Below are positions 33,612 through 44,227 of a DNA stretch of 52,912 nucleotides, piece by piece. The translations under genes and the position numbers were made by a program. The stretch's first letter is position 1, and every line of letters starts with the position of its first letter. The notes under the pieces were generated by a model that made no database searches, was not told the origin of the DNA, and worked only from the letters and a program-made list of their open reading frames with translations. Origin of the DNA: Acinetobacter halotolerans (GTDB taxonomy: Bacteria; Pseudomonadota; Gammaproteobacteria; Pseudomonadales; Moraxellaceae); the NCBI RefSeq assembly GCF_004208515.1, contig NZ_SGIM01000017.1:1-52912 (forward strand), written 5' to 3'.

Positions 33612-35369
33612 TTAAGAGGTTGTCTCAACCTTGTTGAGACGATCTTTCTCTACGCTTTTATTGATAAATGACTGTTGTAGGATCGTAATACTGTTGTTGA
33701 CGATCCAGTACAGCACTAAACCTGCAGGGAAGAACAACATGAAGACCGTGAACATGATTGGCATGATACGGAATACTTTAGCCTGCATTGGATCAGTCGG
33801 TTGTGGGTTTAACATTTGCTGTACGTACATGGTAACACCCATGATCAACGGCAAAATAAACCAAGGATCCATCGCAGATAAATCTTGAATCCAAGCCAAC
33901 CACGGTGCATGACGAAGTTCAACTGACTCCATCAAGACCCAATACAAAGCTAAGAAAATTGGCATTTGTAGCAATAACGGCAAACACCCAGATAATGGAT
34001 TCACTTGCTCGCGCTTGTACAACGCCATCATTTCTTGCGAAAAACGCATGCGATCTTCGCCAAACTCTTCTTTCATGCGTTGCATTTCAGGTGCAATCAC
34101 ACGCATTTTCGCCATTGAGCGATAACTTTTCGAAGAAAGTGGCCATAAAATCAATTTCACTAAGATCGTCAATAAGATAATTGACCAACCCCAGTTACCT
34201 ACGATGTTATGGAAGAATTGCAAACCTAAGAACAATAATTTAGCAATTGGCCATAACCAACCGTAATCAACGGTTTGATTTAAACCAACAGCGAGATCTT
34301 TTAACTCAGATTGAATTTTTGGGCCAGAATAAAACTTAGCATCCACTTCCATTGATGTACCAGCAGGTACATTAATCACAGGAGAGGTGAAACCAATAAT
34401 ATTCATTTTATCAGTAGACTGACGTGACTCTAGCTTAGCAACATAAGGTTGACCATCTGCTTGAGTCAGTTTTAGATTACCCGGAATCCAAGCACTGACA
34501 AAATAGTGCTGCACCATCGCAACCCAAGCATCTTTCGCATCAAGACTCAATTTCTCATCAGAGAAATTAGCAAACTTTAACTTATTATAATTTGCTTCAG
34601 GTGTACCCCATGCGCCACCCAAGAAAGTCCCTAAAGTGAAAATACCTTGGTCAGATTTGCCTGGATCATCAGAATTATCACGCTTTAATTGACCAAACAT
34701 CTGACCTTGCCAATTTTGCTGGCTGCGGTTGATGACTTGGTGTTTAACCGTAATCGGATAATCGCCTTGGCTAAAAGTGAAAGTCTTAATCACTTCAACG
34801 CCTTCAGGCGTTTTAAAGACCAATGGAACCGTCAATACCTGACGAGTTGCACCGTCTTTGGTCGCCACACTTTTCGCATCTGCCAATGTATAAGATGTTT
34901 TTTCAACATCATACATTGGACGACCGCTACGGCTACTGTCCGGTCCGTTTAAACCAATTAAACCAGATTGAGCGACATAAGTACGGTTCGCATCATTTTC
35001 AAGCATCACAAACGGCTGATCACCGTTTTTGCTTTGATCGTGGCTTAATAGCTCAATACGAACAATATCGCCACCTTTCGGATTAATCCAAAGATGGTAG
35101 AGGTCGGTTTGTACTGAAATCAGTTGCTGACTCACAGAAGGACTTTCTGTGGCTTGTGATGCAGTCACATTTGCTTGTGGCAAGTCTGAAGCCGCGGTTG
35201 CATTTTGAGCATTTGGCAAATCTGCAGATACTTCATGCGTAGTGACAACAGCCGCTTGTTGTTGCGGTGCTGTTGCAGCATGTCCATAATCTTTTTGCCA
35301 AGCCAAAATAAGCAAATATGCGGTAACAAACATGGCTCCAAGAATTGCAAATCTGGCCCATTGTTGCAT
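33612..35369 (-). CDS. yidC: Membrane protein insertase YidC
   Basis: 585-aa inner-membrane insertase (Oxa1/Alb3 family) acting alone or with SecYEG. First transmembrane helix at about residues 8-24, a large periplasmic P1 domain (about 60-345) with a low-complexity Ala/Gln/Ser start, then the conserved five-helix core from about 355. The core holds MRVIAPEMQRMKEEFG and NPLSGCLPLLLQMPIF. Two bases separate it from yidD. It is the last gene of the rpmH-rnpA-yidD-yidC block and ends in a terminator. Confidence 0.98.
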   Translation of the reverse strand: MQQWARFAILGAMFVTAYLLILAWQKDYGHAATAPQQQAAVVTTHEVSADLPNAQNATAASDLPQANVTASQATESPSVSQQLISVQTDLYHLWINPKGGDIVRIELLSHDQSKNGDQPFVMLENDANRTYVAQSGLIGLNGPDSSRSGRPMYDVEKTSYTLADAKSVATKDGATRQVLTVPLVFKTPEGVEVIKTFTFSQGDYPITVKHQVINRSQQNWQGQMFGQLKRDNSDDPGKSDQGIFTLGTFLGGAWGTPEANYNKLKFANFSDEKLSLDAKDAWVAMVQHYFVSAWIPGNLKLTQADGQPYVAKLESRQSTDKMNIIGFTSPVINVPAGTSMEVDAKFYSGPKIQSELKDLAVGLNQTVDYGWLWPIAKLLFLGLQFFHNIVGNWGWSIILLTILVKLILWPLSSKSYRSMAKMRVIAPEMQRMKEEFGEDRMRFSQEMMALYKREQVNPLSGCLPLLLQMPIFLALYWVLMESVELRHAPWLAWIQDLSAMDPWFILPLIMGVTMYVQQMLNPQPTDPMQAKVFRIMPIMFTVFMLFFPAGLVLYWIVNNSITILQQSFINKSVEKDRLNKVETTS

Positions 35370-35371
35370 AT

Positions 35372-35695
35372 CTAATATCCCAAATGATTAGAGAAATTTT
35401 GCTTAAATAAACGATCACGAAAGGGTACAGCAACGTGATGCATTTGAGAATCTATTTGATGAAACGAAATGAAACGAAGTGCTTTGCGTGGCACGGGATC
35501 ATAGCCTGAACCACCCCAAGGATGACAACGGCAAACGCGCTTGGTCGATAGCCATACACCTTTTACAGCACCATGGGTCTGTAAAGCTTCAATTGCATAT
35601 TGAGAGCAAGTTGGAATATAGCGGCAACGCGGCCCCAATAATGGACTAATTGCGATTTGGTAGCATCTTATCAACCAATGCAGTAAACGTACCAT
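35372..35695 (-). CDS. yidD: Membrane protein insertion efficiency factor YidD
   Basis: 107-aa YidD homologue. The conserved segment [20 protein letters not shown] (residues 10-29) with CSQY and [15 protein letters not shown] (about 55-70) is intact. The C-terminal tail is longer than the core domain of about 75 residues. It lies 9 bp after rnpA and 2 bp before yidC, a tight operon. It assists insertion of membrane proteins by YidC at the membrane. Confidence 0.94.
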   Translation of the reverse strand: MVRLLHWLIRCYQIAISPLLGPRCRYIPTCSQYAIEALQTHGAVKGVWLSTKRVCRCHPWGGSGYDPVPRKALRFISFHQIDSQMHHVAVPFRDRLFKQNFSNHLGY

Positions 35696-35704
35696 TGGAG
35701 ATCT

Positions 35705-36100
35705 CTAATTTTGGAGGGGTGTTACAACGACTTTGGAATGCTTTTTAGCTAAACGCTGTAATTTTTGCCAAGCTAAATCTAATTGTTGATGTAGTTCTTG
35801 ATTTGAAATTGCTTCTATACCCACTTTAGGCATCACCACAATATCGATATCAGCATTAAATTGCGCTTGATGTAAACGAAAGCTCTCCCGAGCAAGGCGT
35901 TTTATTCTATTTCGCTCATGTGCACGACGTACCTTTTTTTTAGCAACGACAATACCCAAACGGCTGTTCGGCTGTTCGGTTAATTTTGCTAAAAAAAGGA
36001 AATGGGGCTGATGCACTTTAAAAAGCGCACCATCAAACACACTTTTATAATCTGCAGCACAACGAATACGAGATTCAGTGCTAAAACTGTAAAGTGACAT
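35705..36100 (-). CDS. rnpA: Ribonuclease P protein component
   Basis: 131-aa basic protein subunit of RNase P, which matures the 5' ends of tRNAs. The RNR motif appears as [18 protein letters not shown] in the second half, and [13 protein letters not shown] precedes it. The ATG 36100 is chosen; a GTG just before it (36103) is equally compatible with the GGG-containing leader. It follows rpmH by 27 bp and yidD follows it by 9 bp. Confidence 0.95.
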   Translation of the reverse strand: MSLYSFSTESRIRCAADYKSVFDGALFKVHQPHFLFLAKLTEQPNSRLGIVVAKKKVRRAHERNRIKRLARESFRLHQAQFNADIDIVVMPKVGIEAISNQELHQQLDLAWQKLQRLAKKHSKVVVTPLQN

Positions 36101-36127
36101 CACCCAAATCTGGTCAGCTTAACAGTA

Positions 36128-36262
36128 TTAAACAGTTAAGCTATGACGACCTTTTGCACGACGACGAGCTAAAACTTGACGACCAGCTTTAGTTGCCATA
36201 CGAGCACGGAAACCATGAACACGCTTACGCTTTAATTCAGATGGTTGGAAAGTACGTTTCAT
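36128..36262 (-). CDS. rpmH: 50S ribosomal protein L34
   Basis: 44-aa L34, exactly the usual size and strongly conserved ([20 protein letters not shown] start). GGGAG is a clear ribosome-binding site upstream of ATG 36262. It leads the leftward rpmH-rnpA-yidD-yidC transcript from a near-consensus promoter about 40 bp upstream. Its position next to oriC and dnaA is the classic bacterial origin arrangement. Confidence 0.98.
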
Positions 36263-36302
36263 ATTGAAACTCCCAAAAATGATCTTTCTGTAAAGGTCCG
36301 CG

Positions 36303-36331
36303 ATTTTATGGCGCAAAGGTTCCGCTGTCAA
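36303..36331 (-). promoter_or_regulatory. rpmH operon promoter
   Basis: Perfect TTGACA -35 (36326-36331), 17-nt spacer, TAAAAT -10 (36303-36308) on the minus strand. This is the strongest sigma-70 promoter read in the window. Confidence 0.82.
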
Positions 36332-36429
36332 TCAAAAACCTAAAACTTTACATAATGTTTGTATTGTTTGAGATGAAGTGAACAACTCCAATTTATACAA
36401 AATGTTTTAAAACAAAAAACATACACAAG

Positions 36430-36860
36430 CTATCTATTTAAATTTTATCAGTATTGCGTTATATTCACAGCTTATCGACAAGCTTATACACATTCCTATA
36501 GCTGTTTTAAATTTAATCCTTGGATTTTGAATTTAAATTTCGATATGCTCAGTTATCCACATTCGCAGTGATCCTTATAAGTAAATTCAAATTTAAAATT
36601 TAAGTTTATTATTATTAGTAAGGCTTTTTTCTGTGGAAAGTCGAGTATTTTTAAAAATAAACAAGTAGTTACTTTGTGTATAACCGTGTTTCTATTGGCT
36701 TTGTGGATTGTGGATAACTTTGGGCTTAAAACTATCCACAGGATGTGCTAAAAGTTATGCACAATCGGTTTAAATTTGAATTTAATTCACGAATGCTTTT
36801 TTTTTCGGCGAAAGTGGCCTGAATGTGCCTGACAGATGTGGATAACTTGGTTAGAATGGC
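36430..36860. other. Chromosomal replication origin oriC
   Basis: A/T-rich rpmH-dnaA gap with six boxes matching TTATNCACA: 36484-36492 (+), 36553-36561 (+), 36675-36683 (-), 36709-36717 (-), 36755-36763 (+), 36837-36845 (-). Near matches lie at 36472 (TTATCGACA), 36702 and 36732. A/T-rich unwinding-type stretches, including TTTRAATTYAAA-like palindromes at 36506, 36526 and 36775, are interspersed. Position between rpmH and dnaA is the standard origin site in relatives such as Pseudomonas. Boundaries are approximate. Confidence 0.88.
36829..36857 (+). promoter_or_regulatory. dnaA: Likely dnaA promoter with embedded DnaA box
   Basis: CTGACA -35 (36829-36834), 17-nt spacer, TAGAAT -10 (36852-36857). 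The spacer contains a perfect DnaA box (36837-36845), so DnaA binding should block RNA polymerase: autorepression. Confidence 0.65.
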
Positions 36861-36861
36861 G

Positions 36862-36899
36862 ACCCCTTCGAAATAGAAGGGGTTGGTTTTTGTTTTTTA
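36862..36899 (+). terminator. Hairpin at the 5' end of the dnaA leader
   Basis: Stem ACCCCTTC / GAAGGGGT (36862-36869, 36876-36883) with a 6-nt loop, followed by TGGTTTTTGTTTTTT. It begins about where the dnaA transcript should start, so it is either an attenuator or a stabilising 5' stem-loop; the U-rich tract favours some termination. Confidence 0.5.
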
Positions 36900-36928
36900 A
36901 ATTTAAAATGGATATATAGGGGATGCAC

Positions 36929-38320
36929 ATGCTCTGGACGGACTGCTTAACTCGCTTGCGACAAGAGCTATCTGATAACGTCTTTGCGATGTGGATTCGT
37001 CCCTTGGTTGCTGAAGAAGTTGATGATGTGATGCGCTTATATGCGCCTAACCCATATTGGACGCGTTATATTCAGGATAATCATCTAGAGCTTATTTCAA
37101 TATTGGCAGAACAATTATCTGAAGGACGAATACGTCAGGTCGAAATTTTGGTCGATTCGCGTCCAGGCACCATTTTATCTTCGAGTGAACAACCCGCAAC
37201 CACGACTGCGGCGTTAAGTAGCCAACCCACACCTATTAAAATCAAGAAAGAGTCTGATGTAGGGCAACCTAGCCAAAACCCAACCAAAATACCGAAGAAA
37301 AGACAATTAAACCCATTGTTTAGTTTCTCCCTATTTGTAGAAGGGCGTTCTAACCAAATGGCTGCAGAAACTTGTCGCAAAGTACTTACGCAATTAGGTG
37401 CTTCACAACACAATCCTTTATTTTTGTATGGTCCAACAGGTTTGGGCAAAACGCATTTGATGCAAGCTGTTGGAAATGCATTATTGCAAGCGAAACCGAA
37501 TGCGCGAGTGATGTACATGACCTCTGAAAGTTTTGTACAAGATTTTGTGAGTTCTCTGCAAAAAGGCAAAGTTGAAGAATTTAAGAAAAATTGTCGTTCT
37601 TTAGATTTATTGTTGGTCGATGATATTCATTTATTGGCGGGTAAAGAAGCAAGTTTGGTTGAATTCTTTTACACTTTCAATGCCTTACTTGATGAGTCTA
37701 AACAAATTATTTTAACTTCTGACCGTTATCCAAAAGAGTTAACTGAATTGGATCCACGTTTGGTTTCTCGTTTTTCTTGGGGATTATCAGTTGGAGTCGA
37801 GCCACCTGATATTGAAACACGGATCGAAATTTTACTTAAAAAAGCTGAAAATAGCGGCGTTGATTTACCGAGAAATTGTGCTTTATTTATTGCTCAACAG
37901 GTGGTTGCCAATGTGCGTGAGCTGGAAGGCGCATTGAATAAAGTGGTGGCAATTTCCCGTTTTAAAGGCACGGTTATTGATTTGGATGTGGTGCGCGAGT
38001 CTTTAAAAGATGTGTTGGCCATTCGTGCAAGAACCATTAGCGTTGAAAATATCCAACGCGTCGTAAGTGAATATTTCCGTATCCCATTAAAAGAATTGGT
38101 GGGACCAAAACGCACACGTATTTATGCGCGTCCACGTCAGTTGGCGATGGGTTTGGCGCGTGAACTAACTGGCGATAGTTTTCCTGAAATCGGAATGGCT
38201 TTTGGTGGGCGTGATCATAGTACCGTGATGCACGCATGTGAAAAAGTCACGAGCTTGCGTCAAGAAGATCCAATATTTAATGAAGACTATAAAAACCTAA
38301 TGCGTCTATTACAAAGTTAA
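36929..38320 (+). CDS. dnaA: Chromosomal replication initiator DnaA
   Basis: 463-aa AAA+ initiator. Domain I is at residues 1-80 (MLWTDCLTRLRQEL start), a Gln/Pro/Thr-rich linker spans about 85-130, and the AAA+ domain has Walker A GPTGLGKT at 168-175 and LLVDDIHLL. The C-terminal DNA-binding domain carries FGGRDHSTVMHACEK. The ATG at 36929 is six bases from GGGG; the ATG at 36923 overlaps that site and is unlikely. It binds the boxes just upstream. dnaN follows after 111 bp. Confidence 0.99.
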   Translation: MLWTDCLTRLRQELSDNVFAMWIRPLVAEEVDDVMRLYAPNPYWTRYIQDNHLELISILAEQLSEGRIRQVEILVDSRPGTILSSSEQPATTTAALSSQPTPIKIKKESDVGQPSQNPTKIPKKRQLNPLFSFSLFVEGRSNQMAAETCRKVLTQLGASQHNPLFLYGPTGLGKTHLMQAVGNALLQAKPNARVMYMTSESFVQDFVSSLQKGKVEEFKKNCRSLDLLLVDDIHLLAGKEASLVEFFYTFNALLDESKQIILTSDRYPKELTELDPRLVSRFSWGLSVGVEPPDIETRIEILLKKAENSGVDLPRNCALFIAQQVVANVRELEGALNKVVAISRFKGTVIDLDVVRESLKDVLAIRARTISVENIQRVVSEYFRIPLKELVGPKRTRIYARPRQLAMGLARELTGDSFPEIGMAFGGRDHSTVMHACEKVTSLRQEDPIFNEDYKNLMRLLQS

Positions 38321-38431
38321 TCGCTGGTTTAATAACAATAGACCCTACTTTCAGAGTTGCAAACTGCTTTTAAGTGCAGCATAGTACACTGCTAACATTC
38401 ATATCGGCTTCTGTTGTAAGAGGAATAAATC

Positions 38432-39580
38432 GTGCGTTTGAAAATCGCTAAAGAAAGTTTACTCAATGTTTTATCACATGTGGTAGGAGCTGTTGAACGC
38501 CGTCATACCTTGAATATTCTTTCAAATGTCAAAATTCAAACCACGCAACAAGCCTTAACCATTATTGGTTCAGATTTAGAAGTTGAATTGGTGGCGAGCA
38601 CGACGCTGGCAGAAGGGGCATGTTTAGAAGCGGGTGAAACGACCGTCCCTGCACGTAAACTGGTTGAGATTTGTAAATCACTTCCAACAGCAGCACTGAT
38701 CGATTTACAAATTACAGAAGATCAACGTTGTATTTTGAAGTCGGGAAATAGTCGTTTTGTTTTGGGAACACTTCCTGCTGAAGATTATCCATTACTCACT
38801 ACTGAAAATAGTCAAGGCACGCAAGTACAAGTTACCCAACGTGAATTAAAACGTCTTTTTGAAAAAACGGCCTTTGCTATGGCGGTGCAAGATGTGCGTT
38901 TTTATCTCACAGGAACTTTACTTGAAATTGATCAAAATCAATTACGTACTGTGACTACAGATGGACATCGCTTAGCTTTGTGTGAAGTGTTAGCTTCTTC
39001 AACTGCGACGTCACCTATTCAGGCGATTGTGCCGCGTAAAGCTGTAGGTGAGTTGCAACGTTTACTCAGTATTGAAGATGAACAACTGACCTTGTTGATT
39101 GGACGTGAATTATTAAATGTCACCATTAATACGCCAAGTCGTGATAAAGAACAGGGCGATATTATTGTTCGTTTTACCACCAAGCTGATTGATGGTAAAT
39201 TCCCAGATTATCGCCGTGTCATCCCTCGTGGTGGGGATAAACAAGTCTTTATTGGCCAAGACGTATTTAAACAATCGTTGCAACGTGTGGCGATTTTAAG
39301 TAATGAAAAATTACGTGGTGTGTTCTTGAACTTTAATCAAGATTCATTGCAATTACGTGCCAACAATCCGGAACAAGATGAAGCGGTAGAAGATATTGCT
39401 ATTCAATATCAGGACGCACCTTTGGAAATGTCATTTAATGCGCAATACATCTTAGAAGTGCTTAGCGTACTGGATGGCGATGACGTCAAGATCACAATGA
39501 CTGAAGCGAATCAGTCTGTTTTGGTACAAGATCCAGCGCATCCAGATCAAACCTATGTTGTAATGCCAATGCGAGTTTAA
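38432..39580 (+). CDS. dnaN: DNA polymerase III beta sliding clamp
   Basis: 382-aa clamp that tethers polymerase to DNA as a ring dimer. It has three repeated clamp domains, starts MRLKIAKESLLNVLSHVVGA and ends with the conserved TYVVMPMRV. The start is a GTG (38432-38434) with AAGAGGA upstream. It lies 111 bp after dnaA and 28 bp before recF, so it is probably co-transcribed with recF and also driven by readthrough from dnaA. Confidence 0.98.
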   Translation: MRLKIAKESLLNVLSHVVGAVERRHTLNILSNVKIQTTQQALTIIGSDLEVELVASTTLAEGACLEAGETTVPARKLVEICKSLPTAALIDLQITEDQRCILKSGNSRFVLGTLPAEDYPLLTTENSQGTQVQVTQRELKRLFEKTAFAMAVQDVRFYLTGTLLEIDQNQLRTVTTDGHRLALCEVLASSTATSPIQAIVPRKAVGELQRLLSIEDEQLTLLIGRELLNVTINTPSRDKEQGDIIVRFTTKLIDGKFPDYRRVIPRGGDKQVFIGQDVFKQSLQRVAILSNEKLRGVFLNFNQDSLQLRANNPEQDEAVEDIAIQYQDAPLEMSFNAQYILEVLSVLDGDDVKITMTEANQSVLVQDPAHPDQTYVVMPMRV

Positions 39581-39608
39581 TTTGCATTGATCGTTTGAGT
39601 TTTAAATC

Positions 39609-40703
39609 ATGCAAATCACGCGTTTAAATATCGAACGTGTACGTAATTTAAAAGCGGTTGCACTAAATGAGTTGCAACCGTTTAATATTTTTTACGGAGC
39701 AAATGGTTCTGGCAAAACCTCTATTTTAGAAGCGATTCACCTGTTGGCAACAGGACGTTCATTTCGTACGCACATTCCCAAACATTATATTCAGTATGAC
39801 GCGGCTGATTCGATTGTATTTGCTCAATCAATCAATGAGCGTATTGGGATGCAAAAACTCGCTTCAGGTGAGCAACTGATTAAAGTCAATGGTGACACCA
39901 TAGCCACGCAAGGGCAGTTGGCGAAGTTATTGCCTTTACAGCATATTGATCCGCAAAGTACCGATATTATTGACCATGGCGCAAAGCCAAGACGGCAGTT
40001 ATTAGATTGGTTAATGTTCCACGTGGAACCTGAGTTTTATTTTGCATGGCAGTATTATTCACGTGCATTAAAACAGCGGAATAGCTTACTAAAAACACGG
40101 CGAAATTTAACTTTGGCTGATTTAGAGCCATGGAATAAAATGCTGAGCGATTATGGCGAGATTTTGCACTCGCAGCGTGTTGGTATTGTTGAACAATGGA
40201 ATCAATTTTTTAAAGATGATCTGCAGCAACTTTTGCCAGATGTTCAGATCGAGCTTGAGTACAGTGCTGGTTTTCATACAGAGCAAGGGCTACTCCAAGA
40301 CCTAATTGTACAGCATCAAAAAGACTTGGATCGACGTTATACAGAGTATGGTCCGCACCGCGCAGATTTGCGCTTAAAAACGGGCGGTGAAGCCTTGCGT
40401 AGCGATGCAGCTCATGTGTTATCTCGCGGACAAAAAAAGTTGTTAATCATGGCATTAAAACTGTCACAAATTGCAATGCTACATGCGAGTAATAAGGAAA
40501 CTGTGGTATTATTAGATGATCTGACAGCAGAGTTAGATTTAGCTGCACAACAACGTTTAATTGAGCGATTGAGTCAGTTGGGGAGTCAAGTTTTTATGAC
40601 CACCTTAGACCATACGTCGGTATTAAAACACTTGCATGATTTGTCGATTTCTTTTCAATTGTTCCATGTTGTTCACGGTCAAGTCAGTCTTGCTGCGCCA
40701 TAA
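39609..40703 (+). CDS. recF: DNA replication and repair protein RecF
   Basis: 364-aa SMC-like ATPase that loads RecA at gaps through RecFOR. Walker [10 protein letters not shown] at about residues 30-38, signature LSRGQKKL and Walker [13 protein letters not shown] in the C-terminal half. The ATG 39609 gives the usual [13 protein letters not shown] start. A parS-like site (40015-40030) is embedded in the codons for MFHVEP, so the coding sequence is also under selection as a centromere element. It follows dnaN by 28 bp. Confidence 0.98.
   Translation: MQITRLNIERVRNLKAVALNELQPFNIFYGANGSGKTSILEAIHLLATGRSFRTHIPKHYIQYDAADSIVFAQSINERIGMQKLASGEQLIKVNGDTIATQGQLAKLLPLQHIDPQSTDIIDHGAKPRRQLLDWLMFHVEPEFYFAWQYYSRALKQRNSLLKTRRNLTLADLEPWNKMLSDYGEILHSQRVGIVEQWNQFFKDDLQQLLPDVQIELEYSAGFHTEQGLLQDLIVQHQKDLDRRYTEYGPHRADLRLKTGGEALRSDAAHVLSRGQKKLLIMALKLSQIAMLHASNKETVVLLDDLTAELDLAAQQRLIERLSQLGSQVFMTTLDHTSVLKHLHDLSISFQLFHVVHGQVSLAAP
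40015..40030. promoter_or_regulatory. parS-like site inside recF
   Basis: TGTTCCACGTGGAACC, with a perfect 14-bp GTTCCACGTGGAAC core, within the recF reading frame 3 kb right of oriC. Confidence 0.75.
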
Positions 40704-40745
40704 ATTTATTTCCTCATCTTTTTTGATAGATCAATATTTAACTAG

Positions 40746-43223
<2,478 letters not shown>

Positions 43224-43275
43224 TTGAGTCAAACTATCTGATTATGATTTAGCTTTATTCTTCATAATTTGAATT

Positions 43276-43311
43276 AAAAAGGCGATACCAAGATGGGTAT
43301 CGCCTTTTTTT
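43276..43311 (+). terminator. Terminator of gyrB
   Basis: Stem AAAAAGGCGATACC with GGTATCGCC and T7, 6-nt loop. Very strong. Confidence 0.92.
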
Positions 43312-43321
43312 AATTGCTTTA

Positions 43322-43337
43322 GGTTCCACGTGAAACG
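43322..43337. promoter_or_regulatory. parS-like site
   Basis: GGTTCCACGTGAAACG; the central GTTCCACGTGAAAC is one base from the parS palindrome. It lies in the gap between gyrB and the DedA gene, 6.5 kb right of oriC. Confidence 0.72.
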
Positions 43338-43347
43338 TTATTCTTAA

Positions 43348-43905
43348 TTAGCTTTCTACTAAATCGCTGACTTGAATAATGGCGTGTCCAAATAAATAAC
43401 CAGCGGTGACTAAGACACTGATCCACAGCAATGCACCTAAGATATTATAAATAACAAAGTGGCTGTAATTCATGTTGCTTGAACCTGCCGCTAAAGGGGC
43501 AAATGAACGTGCAAAGGGAATGAAGCGAGCAAGTAGAATGGTTTTTCCACCGTGCTTTAAAAAGAAGGTATTGGTTTTTTGTAGATAGGCTTGCTTAATA
43601 AAACGTGAGTCGGTATTGAAGATACGATCACCAAAGTGGCGACCAATATGATAGTTCACCATATAGCCAAACGCAGCAGCAAAAAAGAGTAAGCTGATCA
43701 TATAGCCGAGATGCATGATTTCAACCACAGAACACAGCGCACCGACTGCGAGTAGTAAACTATCCCCAGGCAAAAAGAACATAAAAACGAAAGCAGTTTC
43801 AGAAAAAATAATCAGAAATAGAATAGCGTAAATCCATAAACCATATTCTTGAACTAAAATTGGCAGGAAGTGCTCGAAATTAAAAATAAAGTCTAAAGAA
43901 TTCAT
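43348..43905 (-). CDS. DedA-family membrane protein
   Basis: 185-aa polytopic inner-membrane protein of the DedA/SNARE-associated (VTT) family, now linked to polyprenyl-phosphate or phospholipid flipping. Family features: the acidic SETAFVFMFFLPGDSLLLAVGAL block (split over residues 35-57), GYMVNYHIGRHFG, and FLLARFIPFARSFAPLAAGSS-like block near 120-140 with the essential arginines. The ATG is at 43903-43905. It is convergent with gyrB and isolated from it by a terminator and a parS site. Confidence 0.9.
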   Translation of the reverse strand: MNSLDFIFNFEHFLPILVQEYGLWIYAILFLIIFSETAFVFMFFLPGDSLLLAVGALCSVVEIMHLGYMISLLFFAAAFGYMVNYHIGRHFGDRIFNTDSRFIKQAYLQKTNTFFLKHGGKTILLARFIPFARSFAPLAAGSSNMNYSHFVIYNILGALLWISVLVTAGYLFGHAIIQVSDLVES

Positions 43906-44012
43906 TCAGTTTGCGTTGTCCCAAATAGCGTACTCACCACATTGGAGTACAAAAATATTAAATGAATCACACCCTCAGGATTCATTTGTAAGAGATAACT
44001 TTACAATAATAG

Positions 44013-44111
44013 GGGGTTGAGTATATCGAGCCTGAAGCCAAAGCTCAATTTTTTGGGAATATTCCAATTGTTACTGTAACTGAGCTTATTGAAAAAATCA
44101 TGACATCTTGA
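44013..44111 (+). pseudogene. Possible remnant of a gene 3' end
   Basis: A 32-codon stretch reads like the C-terminus of a real protein: GVEYIEPEAKAQFFGNIPIV then TVTELIEKIMTS and stop. A TAG precedes it and no start codon or ribosome-binding site exists. I do not recognise the parent family. It may be a chance frame. Confidence 0.22.
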
Positions 44112-44172
44112 ACGGTTTTTCTTAATGATGAAGCACTTGAGTGATTGATTTAGTTTTATACGTGACGATAAA

Positions 44173-44224
44173 AATCAAGTATCCACAGATGCTCTTAGAT
44201 TTGAGCATCTATGAATACTTGATT
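44173..44224 (-). terminator. Terminator of ABC-F gene
   Basis: Nested hairpin: outer AATCAAGTAT / ATACTTGATT and inner AGATGCTC / GAGCATCT, with a TTTTT tail on the minus strand, immediately past the ABC-F stop. Confidence 0.75.
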
Positions 44225-44227
44225 AGA

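Larger units (their letters stand above)
43906..44227. other. Gap between DedA and ABC-F genes
   Basis: 322 bp with a possible coding remnant (44013-44111) and the ABC-F terminator (44173-44224). The left end should hold the DedA promoter; none was recognised with confidence. Confidence 0.4.
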
